Assembly (NCBI RefSeq): GCF_018390635.1
Contig: NZ_JAHBGE010000063.1
Span: 124,001 to 188,000 of the forward strand
Reading direction: 5' to 3'
DNA: 64,000 nt
DNA from: Ancylobacter lacus
GTDB taxonomy: Bacteria; Pseudomonadota; Alphaproteobacteria; Rhizobiales; Xanthobacteraceae
The translations under genes were made by a program, and so were the position numbers. The notes below the pieces were generated by a model. The model did not search any database and had not been told where the DNA came from. It saw only the letters and a program-made list of their open reading frames with translations. Positions 16,881 through 26,278 of the stretch are shown here, in pieces (position 1 is the first letter of the stretch; every line of letters starts with the position of its first letter).

Positions 16881-17345
16881 TCAGCCCGCCGCCGTTTCCC
16901 CGGCGAGCTGGGCGCGCAGCGCCATCAGCAGCCGGCCGAGATGATTGTCGCCCGCGCCCTCGAACAAGCCCCAGAAGCGGGCCACGGGACTGTCCTCCGG
17001 CGACCACTCGACGAGGGTGGCCGTCCCGGTCGACAGCAGCAGGCTGCGGAACGGCTCGTCGGCGAATTTCGCCCGGAGAATGCGGGCCATCACCGAAAGC
17101 TGCCCGGTTTCCCAGCCGGGTGTCGTCTGTTCCGCGGTGAGGGCATCGCCCGCGGCGGCGCTCAGCTCCGGCGTCGGAGCCGCCGCCAGCCAGGCCTTCA
17201 TCTCCGCCTCGCGAGCCCGGTAGACCTGGAAGGCATGCTCCGGGGTCGCATAGGTTACGCCCTCGAACCGCAGGGGCACGGGGTGAAGGTTGCTGAGGCC
17301 GCAGAACGGGCCGCGGCGGGGATCATAGAACCGAATGACGGACAC
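16881..17345 (-). CDS. NADAR-domain protein
   Basis: Single NADAR (DUF1768, YbiA-like) domain. Members are N-glycosidases acting on riboflavin-pathway intermediates, and others remove ADP-ribose from guanine. About 154 residues. Family motifs: VIRFYDPRRGPFCGLSNLHP, the YATPEHAFQVYRA helix, QTTPGWETGQLSVMARILRAKF and the C-terminal DNHLGRLLMAL. I prefer the GTG at 17345; the longest frame starts at a TTG at 17387 inside the palindrome at 17386-17403, which would put the operator in the gene. It is divergent from the PLP enzyme and convergent with the amidohydrolase gene, so it may share the LacI control region. Confidence 0.82.
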   Translation of the reverse strand: MSVIRFYDPRRGPFCGLSNLHPVPLRFEGVTYATPEHAFQVYRAREAEMKAWLAAAPTPELSAAAGDALTAEQTTPGWETGQLSVMARILRAKFADEPFRSLLLSTGTATLVEWSPEDSPVARFWGLFEGAGDNHLGRLLMALRAQLAGETAAG

Positions 17346-17385
17346 GACATCACCGTTGACAAGGCGGACGGAGGTGGGGATTGTC

Positions 17386-17403
17386 AACGTAATCGATTAC
17401 GTT
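17386..17403. promoter_or_regulatory. Perfect 18-bp palindrome, putative LacI operator
   Basis: AACGTAATCGATTACGTT is an exact 18-bp palindrome centred on CG, between the NADAR gene and the PLP-enzyme ATG at 17412. It is the consensus-like version of the two imperfect sites flanking the divergent promoters at 14646 and 14891. It overlaps the only space available for the PLP-gene promoter, so bound repressor would block transcription. Confidence 0.78.
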
Positions 17404-17411
17404 CGTCAAGG

Positions 17412-18359
17412 ATGCCCTGTGTGATCAAGCTTGCCGATGTGGAGGCCGCCGCCGCGCGGATCGCGCCGATGATCCGCCGGACGCCGCTGCTCCGGTTCGA
17501 CCGGGCGCGCGAGCCGTTCTGTGCCAACGACCTGTTCCTGAAGCTCGAATTTCTGCAGCCGACCGGCTCCTTCAAGGCGCGTGGCGCGACCAACAAGCTG
17601 CTCACCACCCCGAAGGAGGCGCTGGCCAGCGGCGTCGTCACCGCCTCGGGCGGCAATCACGGTCTCGCCGTCGCCCGGGCCGCCTATGTCAGCGGCGTGG
17701 CGGCCACCATCTTCGTGCCGAGCGCGGTGACGGCGGAAAAGCATCAGCGCCTGTTGAGCTGGGGTGCGGATGTCCGCGTGGTCGGCACGGTGTTCGACGA
17801 GGCGAACGAGGCGGCGCAGGCCTTCGCCCGCGAGCGCGGCGCCGCCTTCTTCCACCCCTTCGCCGATCCGGCGGTCGTTGCCGGGCAGGGCACGATCGGC
17901 CTCGAAATCCTCGAAGACCTGCCGGACGTCGACGTCATCATCATCGCCATCGGCGGCTGCGGCCTCATGGCCGGCATCGCCACGGCGGTGAAGGCACTGA
18001 AGCCCTCGGTGCGGCTGGTCGGGGTCGAGCCGGAAGGCTCGCCGACGCTGCACGATTCGCTCGCCGCCGGCCGGGTGGTGCGCTTGCCCAAGGTGACCAC
18101 CCGCGTCGCGACCATGGCCTGCGGGCGGACCGACGATCGTGTCTTCGATACCGTGCGCCCGGCGGTCGATCACATCGCGCTGGTTTCCGATGAGGAGATG
18201 GCCGCCGCGGCGCGGCGGCTTTGGGACGAACTCGGCATCGCCGCCGATCTGAGCGGTGCGGCGGCGCTGGCGGGTCTCGCCTCCAACCGGATCGCGCTCC
18301 GGCCGGGCGAGACGGTGTGCGCGCTGGTCTGCGGCGCCGGCAGCGACATTTTCCGCTGA
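17412..18359 (+). CDS. Threonine/serine dehydratase-like PLP enzyme
   Basis: Fold-type II PLP enzyme of the threonine dehydratase/serine racemase group: beta-elimination of hydroxy-amino acids to keto acids and ammonia. Length is 315 residues from ATG 17412. Seen: cofactor Lys in PTGSFKARGA (about residue 54), the phosphate-adjacent SGGNHGLAVA, a glycine loop IAIGGCGLMAGIA (usually GGGGL, here GGCGL) and a C-terminal GAGSD. There is no regulatory ACT domain, so it is the catabolic short form. The palindrome at 17386-17403 lies 9 bases before its start, placing it in the inferred LacI regulon, perhaps deaminating an amino intermediate after N-demethylation. Confidence 0.9.
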   Translation: MPCVIKLADVEAAAARIAPMIRRTPLLRFDRAREPFCANDLFLKLEFLQPTGSFKARGATNKLLTTPKEALASGVVTASGGNHGLAVARAAYVSGVAATIFVPSAVTAEKHQRLLSWGADVRVVGTVFDEANEAAQAFARERGAAFFHPFADPAVVAGQGTIGLEILEDLPDVDVIIIAIGGCGLMAGIATAVKALKPSVRLVGVEPEGSPTLHDSLAAGRVVRLPKVTTRVATMACGRTDDRVFDTVRPAVDHIALVSDEEMAAAARRLWDELGIAADLSGAAALAGLASNRIALRPGETVCALVCGAGSDIFR

Positions 18360-18398
18360 CCGACGCGATCGGGCCGGGCGCCCCCGCGTTCCGGCCCG

Positions 18399-18414
18399 CA
18401 GCGCGAACGCGCTG
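18399..18414. terminator. Short hairpin between convergent genes
   Basis: CAGCGCG-AA-CGCGCTG forms a 7-bp inverted repeat in the 133-base gap between the converging PLP-enzyme and Mrr genes. The 2-base loop means the inner pairs would open. There is no T-run, so a terminator role is only suggested by place. Confidence 0.25.
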
Positions 18415-18492
18415 AGGCCAGCGGAAAGGGGCGCGCCGCGTCCGGTCAGGCACGTCGATTTCAAAGAAAGCGCACCGTGGCGCGGGCCCACT

Positions 18493-19461
18493 CTACTCGA
18501 AGAAATCCTCGTCGATTTTCTTGACGTGCAGCACCTCCTCGATCCGGCATCCGACATTGTGACGTATCATCAGTCGGGCCAGATGCTCGCCATTGACCAG
18601 CACAATGCGTTTGCTGAGGTAATCGGCCGTCTGGCGGGCGCTTTCGGTGAAGGTCGAGGTCGTGACAAAAAGGCCCTTGGCGGCCTTGTGCCGGTCGAGA
18701 CTGCCGAAGAAGTCGCGGATCGCGCCCGACCCGACACTGTTGCCGGATGCGTAACGCTTGGCCTGGATATAGACGCGATCCAGCCCCAGAGCGTCCTGAT
18801 CGATCACCCCGTCCACGCCATCATCCCCGCTGCGCCCGAGCGCCCGGCCGGCCTCGGCGGCGGATCCACCATAGCCCATGGCGAGGAGCAGATTGACGAT
18901 GAGCCGTTCGAAGAATTCCGGCGGGGCCAAGCGCACACGGTCCAGCAGTTCCTCGGCCAGTGCGGTCTCGATCCGCCGATGGGCGGCACGCATCACCTCA
19001 TCGGGTGTCTGTTCGACCGCCATGGGCGGCGCTGCAAGGGTCAGATCGACCGCCGCCGCCACCGCCCGCGTCAACGCATCGGCCGGTTCGGCCGGTTCAG
19101 CGGCGCGCGCGGTAAACTGCCGGAACTCGTCGAAGCGGGATAGAAAACGGTTGTCTATCCGGTCGGGATTGTCGGCAAGCACGGCGCTGCCGCGGGGGGT
19201 AAGGCGGAAGTGGCCGCGCCGGGTACTCTCCACAAGACCGGCCTTGGCGAGATAGGTCTTGGCCCAATGGACGCGGTTGGCAAAGACTGTTTGCCGGCCG
19301 GACGCCAGAAGGGTCGCTCGCGCGCCGTCACTGAGGCCCAGCTCACCGGCCAGGCGCTCAACGACCGCGCCGATGCGCTGTTCGCCGCGCGCCGCCGCGC
19401 GCAGCACCGGCAGCATCAGGCTCTGATAATCGGGAACGTCGTCCGTGGCACTCAACCCCAT
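18493..19461 (-). CDS. mrr: Mrr-type restriction endonuclease
   Basis: Type IV (modification-dependent) restriction endonuclease of the Mrr family, expected to cut DNA carrying foreign methylation. Length is 322 residues from ATG 19461, which has GGAGG close upstream; the frame to 19635 is Pro/Arg-rich and looks untranslated. Domains: N-terminal Mrr winged helix (about residues 10-95; LMLPVLRAAA, VHWAKTYLAKAGLVES, HFRLTPRG), then the nuclease core with PPEFFERLIVNLLLAMGYGG, GDDGVDGVIDQD (Asp about 217) and YIQAKRY (Q233, K235), i.e. the intact D...QxK site. No methylase or partner gene is adjacent. It lies next to tRNA-Asn. Confidence 0.92.
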   Translation of the reverse strand: MGLSATDDVPDYQSLMLPVLRAAARGEQRIGAVVERLAGELGLSDGARATLLASGRQTVFANRVHWAKTYLAKAGLVESTRRGHFRLTPRGSAVLADNPDRIDNRFLSRFDEFRQFTARAAEPAEPADALTRAVAAAVDLTLAAPPMAVEQTPDEVMRAAHRRIETALAEELLDRVRLAPPEFFERLIVNLLLAMGYGGSAAEAGRALGRSGDDGVDGVIDQDALGLDRVYIQAKRYASGNSVGSGAIRDFFGSLDRHKAAKGLFVTTSTFTESARQTADYLSKRIVLVNGEHLARLMIRHNVGCRIEEVLHVKKIDEDFFE

Positions 19462-19777
19462 CCCTCCAATACCTTGGCGAAGAGAGGACGGAGCAATACA
19501 CATTACCGACGCAACTTCCACAGGCGGGCCGTTGGAGAGTTTGGACGGGCCTTCGCGGTCTTCGTGACGGCGGGGGCACCATGTCGGGCGACGCCACAGG
19601 CCCCAGCCCTGCGGCCCGCGAGGCGGGCGGGGCATTGGCGTGGGCCAAGAAAGGTCAGCTAAAGCCGTGGACGGATGATGGGCAAGCCGCCGGTGCGGAC
19701 AGGCGAGTCACCGGACAGTGCTGGGCGGCCTGAAAGCAAGGATCGGGAAAACAGAGGCGCCACCGAGGGTGGATAAA
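19462..19777. other. Gene-free stretch upstream of mrr
   Basis: The 316 bases between the mrr start and the tRNA-Asn 3' end. It must hold the mrr promoter and the tRNA downstream region. The open frame read through part of it from mrr (19462-19635) is Pro/Arg-rich and not convincing as protein. I see no repeat of the tRNA 3' end that would mark an integration site. Confidence 0.5.
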
Positions 19778-19853
19778 TGGCTCCCTGAGCAGGACTCGAA
19801 CCTGCGACCATTCGATTAACAGTCGAACGCTCTACCAACTGAGCTATCAGGGA
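19778..19853 (-). tRNA. tRNA-Asn (GTT)
   Basis: Reads on the minus strand as a full cloverleaf of 76 bases with encoded CCA. The acceptor stem TCCCTGA (19853-19847) pairs with TCAGGGA (19788-19782), discriminator G, then CCA. D-arm TAGCTCAGTTGGTAGAGC, anticodon loop CTGTTAA giving GTT, and T-arm with GGTTCGAGTCC are all regular. Anticodon GTT reads asparagine codons. Confidence 0.97.
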
Positions 19854-20000
19854 ACAGGGGCGCCTCGCGGTGAGGCGTCGCCGTCTGTGGTGGGGCGTAT
19901 AGCAACGCCGGGCGGGTTTGTGAAGCCGCCCGGCGTCGATTTCCGGGGATGGCGCAAGCCCGGGGACAGGGCTGTGGATGACGGCCCCGATCCCGAACCC

Positions 20001-21815
<1,815 letters not shown>

Positions 21816-22053
21816 GGCGTCCGGCGGTTCTGGCGCGAGATCAGGTGCCTGCGGCGCGCCGGAATACCGGACAATCGGCTTTCATCAACCCCGAGCCATG
21901 GACGATGTCAAATAGGCCGGGAACGAAAGCATGATGATGCTGCAATGCGGCCACAGCCCCCGCTGGCCGCTCGTCGTCTCGCTGGCCCGGTCCGCTGCCG
22001 GGCGACATGCGCCGCCGTGCCGCATCAGCGACGACGGCGGCGCATGGGCCGCA

Positions 22054-22127
22054 TGGAGGCCACGGAGGGAATCGAACCCCCGTACGCGGATTTGCAGTCC
22101 GCTGCGTAACCACTCCGCCACGTGGCC
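22054..22127 (-). tRNA. tRNA-Cys (GCA)
   Basis: 74 bases on the minus strand including CCA (22056-22054). Acceptor GGCCACG (22127-22121) pairs with CGTGGCC, discriminator T. D-arm with GGCGGAGTGGTTAC, anticodon loop CTGCAAA giving GCA, and T-arm GGGGTTCGATTCCC are regular. The GCA anticodon reads cysteine codons. Confidence 0.97.
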
Positions 22128-22486
22128 GAGGCGGTCGCTTTGCTGTCGGCGACACCGAAGCGACGCGGCCTCATAACAGAGCCCCGGACGAACGGCAACG
22201 CATCCCCGCACGCTTGATCCCTTCCCGGCGTCACCGCCTGTGGATGCCGGAGCGCGCGCGGCGCGAAGGACGAGCGGGGGCGGCTGGGTGCCGGGGCGCG
22301 CGGGCGGGACGACGCACGCGCAACGTTGCATGCCGCTTGGCATGCGCAGCGATGCATGCCGCCGGCGGCCGGCTGCGGGCAGCCCGTGCGTGAGCGGCGG
22401 GCTCGAGCGGCGGGCTCTTGCAATACGCGCGCACCTGCAGCAATTGTCTCGCTGAGACGCTCCACCCCGCCGCCAAGGTTGTTCCG
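22128..22486. other. Gene-free stretch between tRNA-Cys and PIMT-like gene
   Basis: 359 bases holding the tRNA-Cys promoter on one side and the PIMT/tolC-side promoter on the other. It contains a cluster of GCATGC motifs (see 22327-22360) and otherwise GC-rich sequence without a convincing reading frame. Confidence 0.5.
22327..22360. repeat. GCATGC inverted/direct repeat cluster
   Basis: GCATGCC (22328-22334), loop GCTT, GGCATGC (22339-22345) form a perfect 7-bp hairpin. The octamer TGCATGCC occurs at 22327-22334 and again at 22353-22360. It is about 130 bases before the PIMT-like gene. It may be a regulator site or a leader hairpin; function unknown. Confidence 0.4.
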
Positions 22487-23149
22487 ATGATCGATTTCGC
22501 CGAGATGCGCCGCGCCATGGTCGACGCGCAGGTGCGTGCCAATGACGTGACCGATCTGCGCATCGTCGGCGCGATGATGGAGACGCCGCGCGAGCGCTTC
22601 GTGCCGGCCAGCCTGCGCAACTTCGCCTATATCGACGACGACCTGCTGGTGAAGGAGGGGCGTCCCTCCCGCTACCTGATGGAACCGATGGTGCTGGCCA
22701 AGCTGCTGCAGGCCGCCGATGTCGGCCCGCAGGACCTCGTGCTCGATGTCGGCGCGGGAACCGGCTATTCCACCGCCATCCTCTCCCGCCTCGCCGGACA
22801 GGTCGTGGCGCTGGAAGAGGATGCCGAGCTGGCGGCCCAGGGATCGGCCGTCATCGTCGATCTCGGCCTGCTCAACGCCGCCTTCGTGCATGGGCCGCTG
22901 ACCGCCGGCTGGTCGCGCGAGGCCCCTTACGACGTCATCCTCCTCAATGGTTCGGTGGACGCGGTGCCCCCGGCGCTGCTGGCGCAGCTCAAGCCGGGCG
23001 GCCGGCTCGTGGCCGTGGTCGGCGCCGGCCGCGCCGGCCGGGCGACGGTCTTCAGCAACACGCAGGGCGGCATCGGCTCGCGCATCGTGTTCGATGCCGG
23101 CGTGCCGCTCCTGCCCGGTTTCGAAGCCAAGCCGGCCTTCGTGTTCTGA
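22487..23149 (+). CDS. PIMT-like methyltransferase
   Basis: SAM-dependent methyltransferase of the protein-L-isoaspartate O-methyltransferase family, 220 residues from ATG 22487. Seen: MRRAMVDAQVRANDVTDLRIVGAM and PRERFVPASLRNFAYIDDDL (typical PIMT N-terminus), SAM motif I VLDVGAGTGYSTAILSRL (about residues 85-102), and the later motif PYDVILLNGSVDAVPPALLAQLKPGG. The segment that in canonical Pcm reads QTISQP is replaced by RYLMEP, so isoaspartyl specificity is uncertain; compare the canonical copy at 47833. It precedes tolC on the same strand by 175 bases, an order I recall from Hyphomicrobiales. Confidence 0.87.
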   Translation: MIDFAEMRRAMVDAQVRANDVTDLRIVGAMMETPRERFVPASLRNFAYIDDDLLVKEGRPSRYLMEPMVLAKLLQAADVGPQDLVLDVGAGTGYSTAILSRLAGQVVALEEDAELAAQGSAVIVDLGLLNAAFVHGPLTAGWSREAPYDVILLNGSVDAVPPALLAQLKPGGRLVAVVGAGRAGRATVFSNTQGGIGSRIVFDAGVPLLPGFEAKPAFVF

Positions 23150-23203
23150 GGCATTGCGGGAGAGCTGTGGCGATTGTGCCGCGCATGCGGCAAATCGGCG
23201 GCG

Positions 23204-23222
23204 GAACCAAACCGACTGGTTC
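23204..23222. promoter_or_regulatory. Inverted repeat upstream of tolC
   Basis: GAACCA-N7-TGGTTC, a perfect 6-bp inverted repeat spanning 19 bases, about 100 bases before the tolC start. Its size fits a TetR- or MarR-type dimer site. No such regulator is adjacent, so this is only a candidate. Confidence 0.35.
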
Positions 23223-23324
23223 ACATGCCGTAGAAGCCCACCTATTCTCCTGCTTCGTCAAGCAGTCGAGGAGCGTCCCATGCAGGCGCTTCCGGCACTT
23301 TTTGCGTACGCAGGGGTTTGAGCC

Positions 23325-24731
23325 ATGTGGCATCGTGCGACCGGGGGCAAGGTCGTCGCGTCAGCGGCGTTCGCGTTATTTCTAGGAACTGCCTTTCCGG
23401 CCGCTGCACAGACGCTCGATCAGGCTCTGGCCGCCGCCTACATGAAGAATCCGAATCTGAACTCGCAGCGTGCGGCCACCCGCGCGACCGATGAGTATGT
23501 GCCGATCGCCCTTTCGGGCTACCGGCCCCAGGTTTTCGGCAGCGCCTATGCCGGGCAGCAGTGGACCGAGAGCCGAATCTCGGTGTCGAACACCATCGCC
23601 AGCGGCACGGTCACCAACCGGTCGAATCTCTCGCCGACGGGCTATGGCATCACCATCGCCCAGACCATCTATGACGGACTCAAGACCGCGAGCTCGGTGC
23701 GTAGCGCCGAGGCGCAGGTGAAGGGCCAGCGCGAGCTGCTCCGCAACACCGAGCAGACCGTGCTGCTGGACGCCGCCACGGCCTATATGAACGTGCTGCA
23801 GAACTCGGCGCTTCTCGAGCTCAGCAAGCAGAACCTGCAGGCCTTCCAGGAAGAGCTGCGCGCCACCAACGACCGATTCGCGGTCGGCGAAGTGACCCGC
23901 ACCGACGTGGCGCAGGCCCAGGCCAGCGTCGCCAGCGCCGAAAGCCAGCTCGCCGAGGCGGAAGCCAACCTGAACACCGCGCGGGCGACCTTCTATCAGG
24001 TCATCGGCCTGCAGCCGGTGAAGCTCTCGCCGGGCAAGCCGATCGACAACCTGCTGCCGCGCACGCAGGACCTCGCCATCTCGCAGGGGCTTTCCACCCA
24101 TCCGGCGGTGAAGGCCGCCGAGTTCTCGGTGGATGCGGCGCTGCAGAACGTGAAGGTGGCGGAAGCCGCCCTGTCGCCCACCCTGACGCTGAACGGCTCG
24201 GCGGGTCAGGACTACAACAACTCCTCGTCGGTGGAGCTTTCCACCTCCGCCTCGATCGGCCTCAATCTTTCGGTGCCGATCTATCAGGGCGGCGGCGAGT
24301 TCGCGAGCATCCGCCAGTCGAAGGAACTGCTCGGCCAGCAGCGCATCGAGGTGGACGTGAACCGTGCCCAGGTCCGGGCGAATGTCGTGCAGTACTGGGG
24401 CGCCCTGGTCGCCGCCAAGTCGGCCATCCAGTCGGCCCAGGCCTCGGTGGCGGCGAACGAGATCGCGCTCAAGGGCGTGCGCGAGGAATGGCGCGTCGGC
24501 CAGCGCACCACGCTCGACGTGCTGCAGCAGACCACCGACCTGTTCAACGCCCGCGCAAATCTCGTCGTCGCCCAGCGCGACCGGGTGGTCGCCTCCTTCG
24601 CGCTGCTTTCGGCCTCGGGCAACCTGAACTCCAAGTCCCTTGGCCTGAAGGTGAACACCTACAACCCGGTCGTGCATTACGATCAGGTGCGGGACGCCTG
24701 GTTCGGCGTGCGCACGCCGGACGGCCAGTAA
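23325..24731 (+). CDS. tolC: TolC family outer-membrane efflux/secretion protein
   Basis: Outer-membrane channel-tunnel protein serving type I secretion and efflux pumps. Length is 468 residues. A signal peptide is visible (MWHRATGGKVVASAAFALFLGTAFPAAA, cleavage before QTLDQAL). The mature protein has the two repeated OEP halves: first with YGITIAQTIYDGLKTASSV and LDAATAYMNVL, FAVGEVTRTDVAQAQASVASAESQLAEAEANL; second with LNLSVPIYQGGGEFASIRQSKELL and GVREEWRVGQRTTLDVLQQTTDLFNARANLV. Length and repeats match TolC of alphaproteobacteria. The inner-membrane partners are not adjacent; trimerisation would be required for function. Confidence 0.94.
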   Translation: MWHRATGGKVVASAAFALFLGTAFPAAAQTLDQALAAAYMKNPNLNSQRAATRATDEYVPIALSGYRPQVFGSAYAGQQWTESRISVSNTIASGTVTNRSNLSPTGYGITIAQTIYDGLKTASSVRSAEAQVKGQRELLRNTEQTVLLDAATAYMNVLQNSALLELSKQNLQAFQEELRATNDRFAVGEVTRTDVAQAQASVASAESQLAEAEANLNTARATFYQVIGLQPVKLSPGKPIDNLLPRTQDLAISQGLSTHPAVKAAEFSVDAALQNVKVAEAALSPTLTLNGSAGQDYNNSSSVELSTSASIGLNLSVPIYQGGGEFASIRQSKELLGQQRIEVDVNRAQVRANVVQYWGALVAAKSAIQSAQASVAANEIALKGVREEWRVGQRTTLDVLQQTTDLFNARANLVVAQRDRVVASFALLSASGNLNSKSLGLKVNTYNPVVHYDQVRDAWFGVRTPDGQ

Positions 24732-25060
24732 CGCCCTCTCTGCCGGGGACCGGCGTCGAAAACCGAGGCGTCTTCTCGCGCAACGCTCTCGCCGCCGGCT
24801 TGCCCGGCGGCGGGTTGGGGGTCGTGACCGGCGGTGCAGGGGGCGTGCGCTCGGTCTGAACCGTGCAAACCCGGCTGCCGCGGACCCGGGACCTCGTCCG
24901 CGCCGTCTTCATCCCCAAAGTGTCGGCAGGGCCCGATGGTGCCGCCTTCGGTGCGGTGCGATAGTTCAGTCACGACGTCAATGATTCGCCGAGCAGGGGC
25001 GGCCGGGTGTGTTCGCCGGGCCGTGGGGCTCGGGCGTCTGCTCGACCCAGGGATAGCCTC
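24732..25060. other. Gene-free stretch between tolC and popZ
   Basis: 329 bases holding one strong GC hairpin (24790-24812) and presumably the popZ promoter. The short frames across it look non-coding (Arg/Gly/Pro-rich, no similarity I recognise). Confidence 0.5.
24790..24812 (+). terminator. Hairpin after tolC
   Basis: Perfect 9-bp stem CGCCGCCGG / CCGGCGGCG with a 5-base loop, 59 bases after the tolC stop. No T-run follows, so it may act as a weak or Rho-assisted terminator or protect the mRNA 3' end. Confidence 0.4.
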
Positions 25061-26131
25061 ATGTCCGCGACCGCCAGGGCCGTCGACCCCTCCATGGAGG
25101 AGATTCTCGCCTCCATTCGCCGCATCATCACCGACGAGCTGCCGCCGCGCGCGGTGCTGAGCGCCACCGAGGTCGCGACCCGCGTCGGCCAGTCCGGTGC
25201 GCGCCCGGTGCCGGTTCCACGCGAGACGGCGGCTGGCGAGGACGGTGCCGACGAGCGCGTCGCGGCGGCCGATGAGGTGGAGGATGAGGGTGATCTCGCG
25301 GCGGCGGCCGTGAAGGCCACCCCCGCCTCGGTCGCGGAGGGCGCAGCCTCGCCCCGACCGGCGCAAGCCACCTCCGATTCTCCTGCCGTACCCGCTTCAC
25401 GGACCGTGGCGGCGCCCGCCGCCCCTGCACGGTCTCCGGCCTCCGCCCCGACCGCAATTCCGCCCCGCCCGGTGCCCGCCAGCTTCGAGGAGCGGCTGCG
25501 GCCGTCCTCCGTCGCGGCGGAGCTGGCGCGGCTGGAGCGGGAGGCGGAAGCGGCGGGGCAGGGCACCGGCGGCGCGGCCGTCTTTTCCCAGCCCGTATCC
25601 GCCGCGATCCCGTCCCGCGCCGAACCCGCGGCCGGCGCGGAGATTCCGGCCCGTCCCGCCGCCATTCCCGTGGGAATGGCGCGGCCCGACAGCCCGGCCG
25701 CACCGCCGATGACCCCCGCTTCCCGCTTTGGCGAACCGCCGCAGGCGGCGGGAGCCAGCGCGATGCCGGCCGCGCGGCCGGCCTTCGCCGAGCCGCGCCC
25801 GGCGGACCCGGCCCGTCCGGTTCTTCCGCCGCGCGCGCCGCTGACCAGCGCCACCTACCAGCCGCGGCCGCCCTACACCGCGACGCCGTCCGCTTCGCTG
25901 CTGTCGCCGGGCGCCACCGCCTCCGCCAGCGCCGCCTTCGCCGCCCTCAGCCGGCCGCAGCCGGCGGTGCCGGCGGGCTCCACGGCCGGCGCGGCGGGGC
26001 GCAGCCTGGAGGAGGTCGTGGTCGAGGCGATGCGCCCCATGCTGAAGAGCTGGCTGGACGAGAACCTGCCGGAACTGGTGGAGCGCCTCGTGCGCGCCGA
26101 GATCGAGCGGATCGCCCGCGCCGACCAGTAG
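25061..26131 (+). CDS. popZ: PopZ polar organizing protein (DUF2497)
   Basis: PopZ-type scaffold that forms a polar matrix anchoring ParB/chromosome and signalling proteins in alphaproteobacteria. Length is 356 residues from ATG 25061. Domains: conserved N-terminal helix DPSMEEILASIRRIITDE (about residues 10-27), a long disordered Ala/Pro/Glu/Arg-rich linker (about 30-290), and the C-terminal oligomerisation region SLEEVVVEAMRPMLKSWLDENLPELVERLVRAEIERIAR. Both conserved ends are intact. The linker is longer than in Caulobacter PopZ (177 residues in total, as I recall). It lies directly before valS, the usual order in Hyphomicrobiales. Confidence 0.9.
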   Translation: MSATARAVDPSMEEILASIRRIITDELPPRAVLSATEVATRVGQSGARPVPVPRETAAGEDGADERVAAADEVEDEGDLAAAAVKATPASVAEGAASPRPAQATSDSPAVPASRTVAAPAAPARSPASAPTAIPPRPVPASFEERLRPSSVAAELARLEREAEAAGQGTGGAAVFSQPVSAAIPSRAEPAAGAEIPARPAAIPVGMARPDSPAAPPMTPASRFGEPPQAAGASAMPAARPAFAEPRPADPARPVLPPRAPLTSATYQPRPPYTATPSASLLSPGATASASAAFAALSRPQPAVPAGSTAGAAGRSLEEVVVEAMRPMLKSWLDENLPELVERLVRAEIERIARADQ

Positions 26132-26278
26132 GCCCCCGTCGACCCGGCCCCGGCGCCCCCGCGCACCGGGCCCCGCCGCCATCCGTGGTGCCTCGCGCCG
26201 GCGATGGCCACGGCGAAGTTGATTTCGCCGCGCGCCTCTGGTTTGTCTCGGCTCCGTTTCAAGCGCTTCGGAGCCGTC

